Of a stretch of 64,000 nt of DNA, positions 24,353 through 31,927 are shown piece by piece. Under the pieces are notes generated by a model, which saw nothing but the letters and a program-made list of their open reading frames with translations, searched no databases and was not told the origin of the DNA. Numbering within the stretch: the stretch's first letter is position 1; each line of letters begins with the position of its first letter. Position numbers and translations under genes: made by a program. This stretch comes from Chryseobacterium daeguense DSM 19388 (lineage in GTDB: Bacteria > Bacteroidota > Bacteroidia > Flavobacteriales > Weeksellaceae): positions 62,001-126,000 of the forward strand of contig NZ_AUMT01000012.1 in NCBI RefSeq assembly GCF_000430825.1, in the 5' to 3' direction.

Positions 24353-25915
24353 ATGGTTATTGCAGATCTGTATATAAGGGTATCGACCGATGAACAAGCT
24401 GAAAAAGGTTATTCGCAAAGAGATCAGGATGAGCGATTACGCAGATATTGTGCAAACAATGATATTTTCATTAATAGAGTAATCTATGAAGACCATTCAG
24501 CTAAAAGCTTTGAACGTCCTGAGTGGAAAAAGTATCTTCTCGAAATCAAAAAAAAGAGTCATAAAAGCAGTTTGGTTCTATTCACAAAATGGGATCGATT
24601 TAGTCGTAATACTGGTGATGCCTATCAAATGATCAGTTTGCTTCAAAAAAATCATGTTATTCCCCAAGCTATTGAGCAGCCTTTGGATATGTCAGTTCCT
24701 GAAAATAAATTAATGTTGGCTATTTATTTATCTACTCCCGAAGTGGAAAATGACAGAAGAGCATTAAATACTTTCCATGGAATGCGAAGGGCAAAAAAAG
24801 AGGGGCGATTGATGGGGATAGCTCCTTATGGGTATATCAACAGAAGCCATGAAGATGGTAAAAAATATATTGCAATTAAGGATCCAGAGGCTTCCAATAT
24901 TATCTGGGCATTTAATGAGATTTCCAAAGGTCATATTCCCGCTGACCACGTGAGGTTGCAAATGAATAAAAGAGAGGGAGTATCGATGTCAAGAAGTGCT
25001 TTCGCTAAAGCGATGAGAAATCCGGTTTACTGCGGGAAGATCTATATTGAAGACTATAAACAAGAGGAAGCTTATTACACTGAAGGAAAACATGAGGCAT
25101 TGATTAGTGAACGATTGTTTAATCAGGTTCAACATATTATGGACAAAAAAAGAAAAGTAGAGGGGCCTGGTGGAAGAGTTCTTGGAAACGAGCGTTTTCC
25201 TCTTAGAGGCCTTCTAATCTGTCCAAGGTGTGGAAAGAATCTTACGGCAAGTGGTGCAAAAGGAAAGTCTAAAACCTATTATTACTATCATTGCCATTAT
25301 AAATGCGGATTTAGGTTTGACTCTGACAAGTTAAATGAACTCTTTGAGCTTGAAATTTCTAAACTGGAATACAATCCGATCATCAAAGAACTTATGAAGG
25401 AGATACTTTTAGATAACTATAAACAATTCACTTGCGATATAGAAGCTAAGAGAAAGTCAATTTCAAAAGAGATCAATTTACTTAATGAAAAGGTTGCGAA
25501 TGCAAGAGATAAATATCTTATTGATAAATTAGATGAAGAGGATTATAAAGATATCAAAAGGATCACAAAATCACAAATTGAACAATTGGAACAGGAGCTT
25601 CAGCAAATGGTTTCGGATAGCAAAGAGCTTGACATTAGAACAAAAATAGAAAATGCACTTGACGGGATGGAAAACCTTGCAAACCTTTATCAGCAGGGAG
25701 ATCTTCAAACAAAAAGGACGATTGGGTGTTTGATATTTCCCCAAAAAGTCGAATTTGACGGAAAAAGTTTTCAAACACCTAAAATGAATATTGTGGCTCA
25801 ATGTATCTACCAGTATAACAACGGATTAGGAAATAAAAAAAACCGACATCGAAGAGTGAAATCTTCAAATGTCGGTCTTGTGACCTCGACAGGATTCAAA
25901 CCTGTAACCTTCTGA
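24353..25915 (+). CDS. Large serine recombinase (site-specific integrase)
   Basis: The 520-residue protein has a resolvase catalytic domain (about 3-150) with nucleophile Ser11 in YIRVSTDEQ, a recombinase domain (about 160-260), a zinc ribbon (CPRC near 287-290, and CHYKC near 313-317) and a coiled coil (about 360-440). It catalyses integration or excision through a Ser-DNA bond. The last 11 codons lie antisense inside tRNA-Arg, and the preceding 10 or so overlap the tRNA terminator, giving the tail TSTGFKPVTF. This suggests the tRNA 3' region is the attachment site and that the coding end was acquired from it. It is likely responsible for mobility of DNA to its left. Confidence 0.9.
   Translation: MVIADLYIRVSTDEQAEKGYSQRDQDERLRRYCANNDIFINRVIYEDHSAKSFERPEWKKYLLEIKKKSHKSSLVLFTKWDRFSRNTGDAYQMISLLQKNHVIPQAIEQPLDMSVPENKLMLAIYLSTPEVENDRRALNTFHGMRRAKKEGRLMGIAPYGYINRSHEDGKKYIAIKDPEASNIIWAFNEISKGHIPADHVRLQMNKREGVSMSRSAFAKAMRNPVYCGKIYIEDYKQEEAYYTEGKHEALISERLFNQVQHIMDKKRKVEGPGGRVLGNERFPLRGLLICPRCGKNLTASGAKGKSKTYYYYHCHYKCGFRFDSDKLNELFELEISKLEYNPIIKELMKEILLDNYKQFTCDIEAKRKSISKEINLLNEKVANARDKYLIDKLDEEDYKDIKRITKSQIEQLEQELQQMVSDSKELDIRTKIENALDGMENLANLYQQGDLQTKRTIGCLIFPQKVEFDGKSFQTPKMNIVAQCIYQYNNGLGNKKNRHRRVKSSNVGLVTSTGFKPVTF
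25834..25876 (-). terminator. tRNA-Arg terminator (minus strand)
   Basis: An inverted repeat pairs ACCGACAT (25842-25849) with ATGTCGGT (25869-25876), extended inside by GAAGA and TCTTC. On the minus strand it is followed by a run of eight T. It lies 5 nt beyond the tRNA 3' end and inside the recombinase reading frame. Confidence 0.8.
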
Positions 25916-25954
25916 GCCGTAATCAGATGCGCTATTCAGTTGCGCCACGAGGCC
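25881..25954 (-). tRNA. tRNA-Arg (anticodon ACG)
   Basis: The 74-nt minus-strand sequence folds as a cloverleaf: acceptor GGCCTCG with CGAGGTC (one G-U pair) and discriminator A; D stem GCGC/GCGC; anticodon stem TCTGA/TCAGA with loop TTACGGC giving anticodon ACG; T stem ACAGG/CCTGT with loop TTTGAAT. CCA is not encoded. The 3' half overlaps the end of the serine recombinase gene. Confidence 0.93.
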
Positions 25955-25969
25955 GTTATTAAAGGTTTG

Positions 25970-25977
25970 CAAATATA
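25970..25977 (-). promoter_or_regulatory. -7 element of tRNA-Arg promoter
   Basis: On the minus strand this reads TATATTTG, a perfect TAnnTTTG, 15 nt upstream of the tRNA 5' end. Confidence 0.55.
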
Positions 25978-26001
25978 ACACTTTTTTGCTTTCTTTGAAA
26001 G

Positions 26002-27048
26002 ATGAAAGCAAGAATTTTACTGTTAATCGCGTTTTTAAGCCTAATCTCCTGTAAAAGAGAGCAAAAAAAATCATCATCAGATGCCACTTCTATCTCCAAT
26101 TCTGTACAGTATCATGAGCAAAATGGTATTTTACAATTCAAATCGGGAAATTTTACTTATAATTTTAAACAAAATCAAGTTCCTTTTAAGAAAGTTATTT
26201 TGCTAAATGCAAGTATGGCAGGATATATTTCCGAAATTGGGGTGGAGGATAAAGTAATTGGCGTTTCCAGTCCGGAGTATATTTATTCTGAAAAAATTCA
26301 GGCTTTGCTGAAGCAGGGGAAAATCCAGAATGTGGGAAGCGATCAAAAGTACGATGTTGAAAAAATCCTTTCTCTAAAGCCGGATGCTATTTTTACTAAT
26401 CATATCGCGAGCTTTGATAATACGTATCAGTTATTAAAAAATAATGGAATCCAGGTGATCTTCCTTGATGAATATATGGAACAAAAACCTCTGGAAAAAG
26501 CGGCTTATATCAAACTTTTTGGAAAACTTTTCGGAAAGGAAAAAGAAGCTAATGATAAATATACTGAGGTTGAGAAAAATTATAATGATCTAAAACAACT
26601 GGCTTTAAAAGCAAAAGACAAGCCTAAGGTTTTAGCTAATGAAATGTATGGCGATGTCTGGTATCTTCCTGGCGGGAAAACTTCCGTGGCCAACTTTATT
26701 TCAGATGCCAATGCAGATTATATTCTACAAAATAATACGGATGAAAAGGCCATTACCATGAGCTTTGAGGAGGTTTTTGCAAAATCGCCGGACGTGAAAT
26801 ATTGGATCAATGCCGGAAACCATCCGTCAAAAAAAGAAATGCTGAGCATGAATCCTTTTTATGCAAAGCTTGATGTATATAATAATGGTAAAATATACGT
26901 TATTACAGGAAAAGAAAGGCTTCAGGCCAATGATTTTTTCGAAAGCGGAATTGTAAGGGCAGATCTTGTTTTAAAAGATTACATTAAAATTTTTCACCCG
27001 GAGCTACTGCCGGATTATCAGCTTACTTACTTGAAAGAGTTGCAATAA
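26002..27048 (+). CDS. ABC transporter substrate-binding lipoprotein, BtuF/FecB-like
   Basis: The 348-residue protein has a signal peptide with lipobox LISC (Cys17) and a helical-backbone metal-receptor fold: KKVILLNASMAGYISEIGVEDKVIGVS near 63-90, VGSDQKYDVEKILSLKPDAIF near 112-132, and NEMYGDVWYLPGGKTSVANFISDANADYIL near 214-243. Such proteins bind cobalamin, haem or ferric siderophores at the outer surface of the inner membrane. No permease or ATPase gene is next to it. The substrate cannot be named. Cobalamin would be interesting in view of the B12-dependent reductase remnant nearby, but the two are separated by the recombinase. Confidence 0.8.
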   Translation: MKARILLLIAFLSLISCKREQKKSSSDATSISNSVQYHEQNGILQFKSGNFTYNFKQNQVPFKKVILLNASMAGYISEIGVEDKVIGVSSPEYIYSEKIQALLKQGKIQNVGSDQKYDVEKILSLKPDAIFTNHIASFDNTYQLLKNNGIQVIFLDEYMEQKPLEKAAYIKLFGKLFGKEKEANDKYTEVEKNYNDLKQLALKAKDKPKVLANEMYGDVWYLPGGKTSVANFISDANADYILQNNTDEKAITMSFEEVFAKSPDVKYWINAGNHPSKKEMLSMNPFYAKLDVYNNGKIYVITGKERLQANDFFESGIVRADLVLKDYIKIFHPELLPDYQLTYLKELQ

Positions 27049-27071
27049 CTCAGACTATTTCCGTATTTTTG
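27040..27071 (+). promoter_or_regulatory. mtgA promoter
   Basis: TTG at 27040-27042 and TATTTTTG at 27064-27071 fit the Bacteroidota -33/-7 promoter with 21-bp spacing, 20 bp before the mtgA ATG. Confidence 0.5.
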
Positions 27072-27091
27072 CCATTCCTTTTTAGAAAATT

Positions 27092-27736
27092 ATGTGGAAA
27101 AGAATTAAACAATTTATATTCATCATTCTGATTCTGAATGTAGTATTTATTATTTGGGGAAGATTTTTCAATCCACCTATCACAATTACGCAAATCGGGG
27201 GTCTGTTCGAATACGGAAGACTTCAGAGAGATTATATTTCTTATGATGAAATGGGAGATAATGTTAAAAAGGCTGTAATTGCCTCAGAAGACCAGAAGTT
27301 CTTTATTCATGACGGTTTCGACTATAAAGCCATTGAAAAAGCCATGAAAAATAATGAAAAGGGCAAGAAGCTGAGAGGCGGAAGCACCATTTCCCAGCAA
27401 ACGGCAAAAAATATATTTCTGTGGCAGGGCAGAAGCTGGATCAGAAAAGGTCTGGAAGCGGTTTATACTTTTATTATAGAGAAAGTCTGGAGCAAAGATA
27501 TTATTCTTGAAAGATACCTTAATTCTATAGAAATGGGGCAGGGTGTCTTTGGTGTGGAAGCAGCTTCGGAATACTATTTTGGAAAATCTTCTAAAAATCT
27601 TACTGCTTCTGAAGCGGCCTGGATTGCAGCTGTTTTGCCAAATCCCAAGAAATATGATCCCAAAAATCCGTCGGCATATTTAAGAAAGAAACACAACTGG
27701 ATCATGAGACAAATGAGGAATGTGAGTTTGAAATAG
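27092..27736 (+). CDS. mtgA: Monofunctional biosynthetic peptidoglycan transglycosylase
   Basis: The 214-residue GT51 enzyme polymerises lipid II into glycan strands at the inner membrane. It has one N-terminal transmembrane helix (about 6-23). The catalytic Glu66 is in ASEDQKFF, followed by RGGSTISQQTAKN (95-107), the region KEKVWSKDIILERYLNSIEMG (about 128-150) and the conserved ASEYYFGK. No transpeptidase domain follows, as expected for MtgA. The next gene begins 12 bp after the stop. Confidence 0.94.
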   Translation: MWKRIKQFIFIILILNVVFIIWGRFFNPPITITQIGGLFEYGRLQRDYISYDEMGDNVKKAVIASEDQKFFIHDGFDYKAIEKAMKNNEKGKKLRGGSTISQQTAKNIFLWQGRSWIRKGLEAVYTFIIEKVWSKDIILERYLNSIEMGQGVFGVEAASEYYFGKSSKNLTASEAAWIAAVLPNPKKYDPKNPSAYLRKKHNWIMRQMRNVSLK

Positions 27737-27748
27737 TATCTTTGACTC

Positions 27749-29779
27749 ATGAAATTCTTTGATCATAGTACAAATTTCGATTCTGTTCTTAAAAAATATT
27801 TCTCATTTAAGAACGAAACGCTTTCCCTTGAGCCGTTTGCGGAGTTTATGGAGAGCGTAAAAAAAGCGGAATTTACTGATGTTCTCACCTTCTTTAAGAA
27901 TAATCCTGAATTAGTCGAAAATTTTAAATATTACATCCATAATATTTTCAACGGAAAACCTTTCAATTTATCCTTGACAGAGGCTAATATTCTGTCTGAA
28001 AACGCTTTTATTCCTGAGCTTAAAAAAAGGATTCTTAATAAAGTTTTACCTCCTGTCGTTAATGAAAATACCATTTGGTATATGATTGACAATGTGAGCT
28101 TAAGACCGAAAAAAGACCTGGAATTCCTACATAATCTTCCCGAACATGATATCAATGAATTTTTCCAAATCCTTGGTATTTCCGATTTTATCACAAAGCC
28201 GCAAATAAAAAAAGAAATGCTTTTTGCCATGAATATCCTTTCCTGGCGGGTAACCGGAGCGGCAATGGAAGTTGAGGTTGTAAGAATGGCCCCGGAATAC
28301 AGGAATTTTGATAATCCGTTTTTGGCGCTTCAGAATGAGTTGGAAGATCTTGCCGATGAGCTTGAAAAAAATCCTGAACTTCAGCTGGATTCCAAAGACA
28401 GCAGATATAAGCAGATAAAGATTTATGCTGAACAATGTTTGGAGTTTGTAAATATTGCCTTCAAAAATTCTTATAAATATGGAATTTCAGGGAAAATTAA
28501 TCAGTCTTTGTTAAAAATCAGGCAGCAGGTTCAGAGGATTTATGAAATTATCCAGCTATTGGTAATTGATGAGGAAAAAGATGTTTTAGTCAATTCAAAA
28601 CAATTGATTTTTAATATTTTACGATATAAATCCCATAAAAATAATATTTCAGATCTCATTAACGACAGTACAAGGATGATTTCGCATCTGATTACCAATC
28701 ACACTGCTGAAACAGGGACTCATTACATTACTTCCACGGGCAAACAATATATGACTATGTTCTACAAAGCCAGTGGTGGTGGGATTATTGTAGGTGCGCT
28801 TTGCGTTTTGAAATTGTTGTACGGCTATGTACCGGGAAGCGATTTTTCCCATGCATTTTTATATTCAATGAACTATGCGATGGGCTTTATCATGATCTAT
28901 CTGATGGGTTTTACGCTGGCTACAAAACAACCGGCAATGACCGCAGCCACGATGACTAAAGTTCTGGCGGAGGAAGGAAATAATAAGAGCAATCATACGG
29001 AATTTGCACATTTGGTTTCAAAATTATTCAGGAGCCAGTTTATTGCTTTTGTAGGGAATGTTTTACTATCTTTTCCTATTGCTTTGTTAATAATTTACGG
29101 TCTGGATGTTCTTTTTTCACAAAATCTTGCTGTTGATAAATCAGACAAGCTGTTAAAAGATTTAGACCCGTTTAAATCTAAAGCGATTCTGCATGCGAGT
29201 ATTGCAGGTTTTTACCTTTTTATTTCCGGGATTATTTCCGGGAATATCGGTAATAATTCTGTTTTTTACCAGATTCCTGAAAGGATAGCAAAAAATCTTC
29301 CGATAAGAAATTTATTCGGGAAAAAATTCGCAAAAGGTTTATCTAAATATTATGCTAAAAACTGGGCAGGAATTGTCTCAAATTTCTGGTTCGGGGTTTT
29401 TCTGGGGGCTACGGCTCCGGTAGGGCTGTTTTTAGGGCTTGATCTGGATATCCGCCATATTACTTTTGCGGCGGGTAATTTTGCCATTGGCCTGTATGGA
29501 AAAGATTTTTCAGTTGATCTGTATACTTTCTGGATTTCTTTTGTAACGGTTTTCCTTATTGGGTTTTTCAACTTTTTAGTGAGTTTTTCCTTATCTATGT
29601 TTTTAGCCTTTAGATCGAGAAAACTTAATTTTGGACAGGTAAGTGAGATTTATAAAGAAATTTTCCGGTATTTTGTGAAGCATCCTTTGAAATTTTTCAT
29701 TCCATTGCAATCCGGGCTGGATAAAAAAGCAGATGAACTTATGAACAGCACCATTGTTACAAAATCTGAAGATCATTAA
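27749..29779 (+). CDS. Membrane protein annotated in databases as Gcr-type 'site-specific recombinase'
   Basis: The 676-residue protein matches the family called SpecificRecomb/Gcr after a Neisseria gene. The N-terminal 320 residues are soluble and helical. The C-terminal half has about six membrane segments (from ASGGGIIVGALCVLKLLYG near 339 onward). Nothing resembles a recombinase active site, so the historical name is probably misleading. It follows mtgA by 12 bp, suggesting joint expression and perhaps an envelope function. Its 3' end overlaps the convergent DciA-like gene by 23 bp. Confidence 0.75.
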   Translation: MKFFDHSTNFDSVLKKYFSFKNETLSLEPFAEFMESVKKAEFTDVLTFFKNNPELVENFKYYIHNIFNGKPFNLSLTEANILSENAFIPELKKRILNKVLPPVVNENTIWYMIDNVSLRPKKDLEFLHNLPEHDINEFFQILGISDFITKPQIKKEMLFAMNILSWRVTGAAMEVEVVRMAPEYRNFDNPFLALQNELEDLADELEKNPELQLDSKDSRYKQIKIYAEQCLEFVNIAFKNSYKYGISGKINQSLLKIRQQVQRIYEIIQLLVIDEEKDVLVNSKQLIFNILRYKSHKNNISDLINDSTRMISHLITNHTAETGTHYITSTGKQYMTMFYKASGGGIIVGALCVLKLLYGYVPGSDFSHAFLYSMNYAMGFIMIYLMGFTLATKQPAMTAATMTKVLAEEGNNKSNHTEFAHLVSKLFRSQFIAFVGNVLLSFPIALLIIYGLDVLFSQNLAVDKSDKLLKDLDPFKSKAILHASIAGFYLFISGIISGNIGNNSVFYQIPERIAKNLPIRNLFGKKFAKGLSKYYAKNWAGIVSNFWFGVFLGATAPVGLFLGLDLDIRHITFAAGNFAIGLYGKDFSVDLYTFWISFVTVFLIGFFNFLVSFSLSMFLAFRSRKLNFGQVSEIYKEIFRYFVKHPLKFFIPLQSGLDKKADELMNSTIVTKSEDH

Positions 29780-30050
29780 ATTTTTCTTCCCCGAACTTAT
29801 CCTGAAATTTCTTTAAAAAAAAGCTTTTTCGCATCTGGAAATCATGTTTTAATAAAGGAGAATTAATTTTGATGATAATAATCTGGCCTTCGATATTGAC
29901 ACTTTTAATTTCCTGAAAAAGGCTTTCATCAAGATATTCTTCAAGAAAATCTTTAATTTCAAAAGCAATTAATTTATATTCAAAACCATGAATCCTTGCA
30001 AAAGATTTTACAAGTTCAGAGGATTGGAATTCTCGTTTTTTCTTTTTCAT
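29757..30050 (-). CDS. DUF721/DciA-like protein
   Basis: The 97-residue protein matches DUF721, the domain of DciA, which helps load the replicative helicase. Typical text is SVNIEGQIIIIKINSPLLKHDFQMRK near 49-74, a KH-like strand-helix pattern. Full DciA is usually longer; only the core is present, which is normal in Bacteroidota. Its start overlaps the recF stop by four bases, so the two are translationally coupled, fitting a replication role. Confidence 0.8.
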   Translation of the reverse strand: MKKKKREFQSSELVKSFARIHGFEYKLIAFEIKDFLEEYLDESLFQEIKSVNIEGQIIIIKINSPLLKHDFQMRKSFFLKKFQDKFGEEKFNDLQIL

Positions 30051-31150
30051 ACCTCAAAGATTATGCTTTCCTCATTAATTTTTTTTACAACACTTTCCGT
30101 TCTTTCGCGGTGGGTATCCGTGATGAAAATCTGTCCGAAATTCTCCTGATTTACCAGTTCAATTAATTGTGAAACCCTTTGGTCATCAAGTTTATCAAAG
30201 ATGTCATCCAATAAAAGGATAGGTGTTTTATTGGTAAGTTCTTTTACTAAGCTCATCTGTGCAAGTTTTAAAGAAACCAGAAAAGATTTCTGTTGGCCCT
30301 GCGAACCTGTTTTTTTTATGAGAACAGAATCCATTTCAAACAGGAGATCATCCTTGTGAATTCCTTTTGAAGTATAGGTCAGCATCCGGTCTTTTTCCAG
30401 GCTTTCTTTTAAAAGAACATAAAACTTTTTATCAGGCTGAGCAGAGTCAAACCCTTCCAGCAAATGAGATTCATAGATTACGGAAACGGCTTCTTTTCCA
30501 CCTGAAATGATACGGTAGAAGTTTTTTACAATGGGGTTTAATTTTTCAACAAAATCTCTTCTTTTAATGAAAATTTTTGTTCCGAATTTTGTGATGGGAT
30601 CATCATAGATTTCTAAAGAATCTTTATCCCAAACTCTGTTTTTAGCGAAATATTTTAACAGGGCATTTCTCTGCTGAACCGTTTTCTGATATTGGATCAA
30701 ATCAAAAAGATATTCGGAGTCTGTCTGCGAAATCATGGAATCCAGAAACTTTCTCCTGCTTTCCCCGGAATCCGAAATTAGGTTGGAGTCGTACGGAGAG
30801 ATCATTACACTGGGCAGATATCCAATATGGTCAGCTAACCTGTCGTAGCTTTTATCATTTTTTTTGATGATTTTTTTTGCCTCTTTAGGTTGGGAAATTT
30901 TAATAATGTCCTCACTGTCATCATTCTGGATTTCAGCGTCAATGGTAAAGAAATCTTCATCTTTTTTAATGTTATTCAGGTCGGTATTTCCCAAAAAGCT
31001 TTTCCCTACGGAAAGGTAATGAAGCGCATCCAGAATATTAGTCTTTCCCACGCCGTTATTCCCCACAAAACAGTTGATCTGCGGAGAAAATTCGAATTTT
31101 TTTTCAGAATGGTTCTTGAAATTATACAGGGAAAGCTTTTTAATTATCAT
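30047..31150 (-). CDS. recF: DNA replication/repair protein RecF
   Basis: The 367-residue SMC-like ATPase loads RecA at single-strand gaps. Walker A GNNGVGKTN is at 30-38, an ABC-type signature TGSQGQQKS near 278-286 and Walker B PILLLDDIFDKLD near 311-323. The opening MIIKKLSLYNFKNH is the family norm. It lies between the UbiA-like gene (3-bp gap) and the DciA-like gene (4-bp overlap), forming a three-gene leftward operon. Confidence 0.95.
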   Translation of the reverse strand: MIIKKLSLYNFKNHSEKKFEFSPQINCFVGNNGVGKTNILDALHYLSVGKSFLGNTDLNNIKKDEDFFTIDAEIQNDDSEDIIKISQPKEAKKIIKKNDKSYDRLADHIGYLPSVMISPYDSNLISDSGESRRKFLDSMISQTDSEYLFDLIQYQKTVQQRNALLKYFAKNRVWDKDSLEIYDDPITKFGTKIFIKRRDFVEKLNPIVKNFYRIISGGKEAVSVIYESHLLEGFDSAQPDKKFYVLLKESLEKDRMLTYTSKGIHKDDLLFEMDSVLIKKTGSQGQQKSFLVSLKLAQMSLVKELTNKTPILLLDDIFDKLDDQRVSQLIELVNQENFGQIFITDTHRERTESVVKKINEESIIFEV

Positions 31151-31153
31151 TCG

Positions 31154-31909
31154 TCAAAAATACTTCATTATTAGTAAAAATAAAAAGGGAAGTGCAGAAC
31201 AAGTTTCCACACCAAACGAAAAGTAGGCATCTTTCCTTTTGTTTTCAGAGAAATAAATCAGAATATAAGTCACAATTCCTGCAAGAAAAAATGCAGCTGA
31301 ATATTTTAAATCAAGATAAAAAATTGAAAGAATATTACTCACAAAAACCAAGATATAAGCGATATATTTTGTATTCTGAACACCAATCATTTTCGGAAAA
31401 GTTTTCACTGTGTCACTTTTCATATCCCGAATATCAAAAGGCAGCACCAGTGCCGTAATAAAAAAGAAACTGATTAAAAAGATAGGAATATTAAATTCCG
31501 GGAGAGTAAGCCAGCAATTGACCAGAGCCCACACCAGTCCAACGTAAAAAATCTTTAATAAAGGGATTTTACGGATATAAACATCAAGAAAAAAGCTATT
31601 GTAAAGCAATCCTAAAACAACGATGATAAACCATTTTATGAGACGGATCTCATTATGGTTTTCAATGATCAGAATAGCACAGACCACGCTTGCAGCTACA
31701 TTCAGGACCAGAATCCTGAAAAAATATTTTGTGTGCTGGTACTTTGTGTAAAGATATCCGCTGAAATAGGTGATGAAAATTAAAAATAAGGTAGGAAAAC
31801 GGAACGTGTTTTGCTCCTCCATGAAAAATACTGCAAAAAGAGTTCCCGTTAAGGATACATAAAATTGGCTGTCAATAACAGTTTTTTTGAGTATTTTTAA
31901 GAAATTCAT
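31154..31909 (-). CDS. UbiA-like membrane protein lacking the first aspartate motif
   Basis: The 251-residue protein has about eight transmembrane helices. The text LPFDIRDMKSDTVKTFPKMIG near 154-174 resembles the second DxxxD motif of UbiA prenyltransferases (DxRDxxxD). The first motif, NDxxDxxxD, is replaced by LYNSFFLDVYIRK near 100-112, so catalysis of prenyl transfer is doubtful. The family is common in flavobacteria without an assigned role. A -7 element TATTTTTG (minus strand, 31914-31921) lies only 5 nt before the ATG, so the mRNA may be leaderless. It heads the recF operon. Confidence 0.7.
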   Translation of the reverse strand: MNFLKILKKTVIDSQFYVSLTGTLFAVFFMEEQNTFRFPTLFLIFITYFSGYLYTKYQHTKYFFRILVLNVAASVVCAILIIENHNEIRLIKWFIIVVLGLLYNSFFLDVYIRKIPLLKIFYVGLVWALVNCWLTLPEFNIPIFLISFFFITALVLPFDIRDMKSDTVKTFPKMIGVQNTKYIAYILVFVSNILSIFYLDLKYSAAFFLAGIVTYILIYFSENKRKDAYFSFGVETCSALPFLFLLIMKYF

Positions 31910-31927
31910 TTATCAAAAATAACATAT

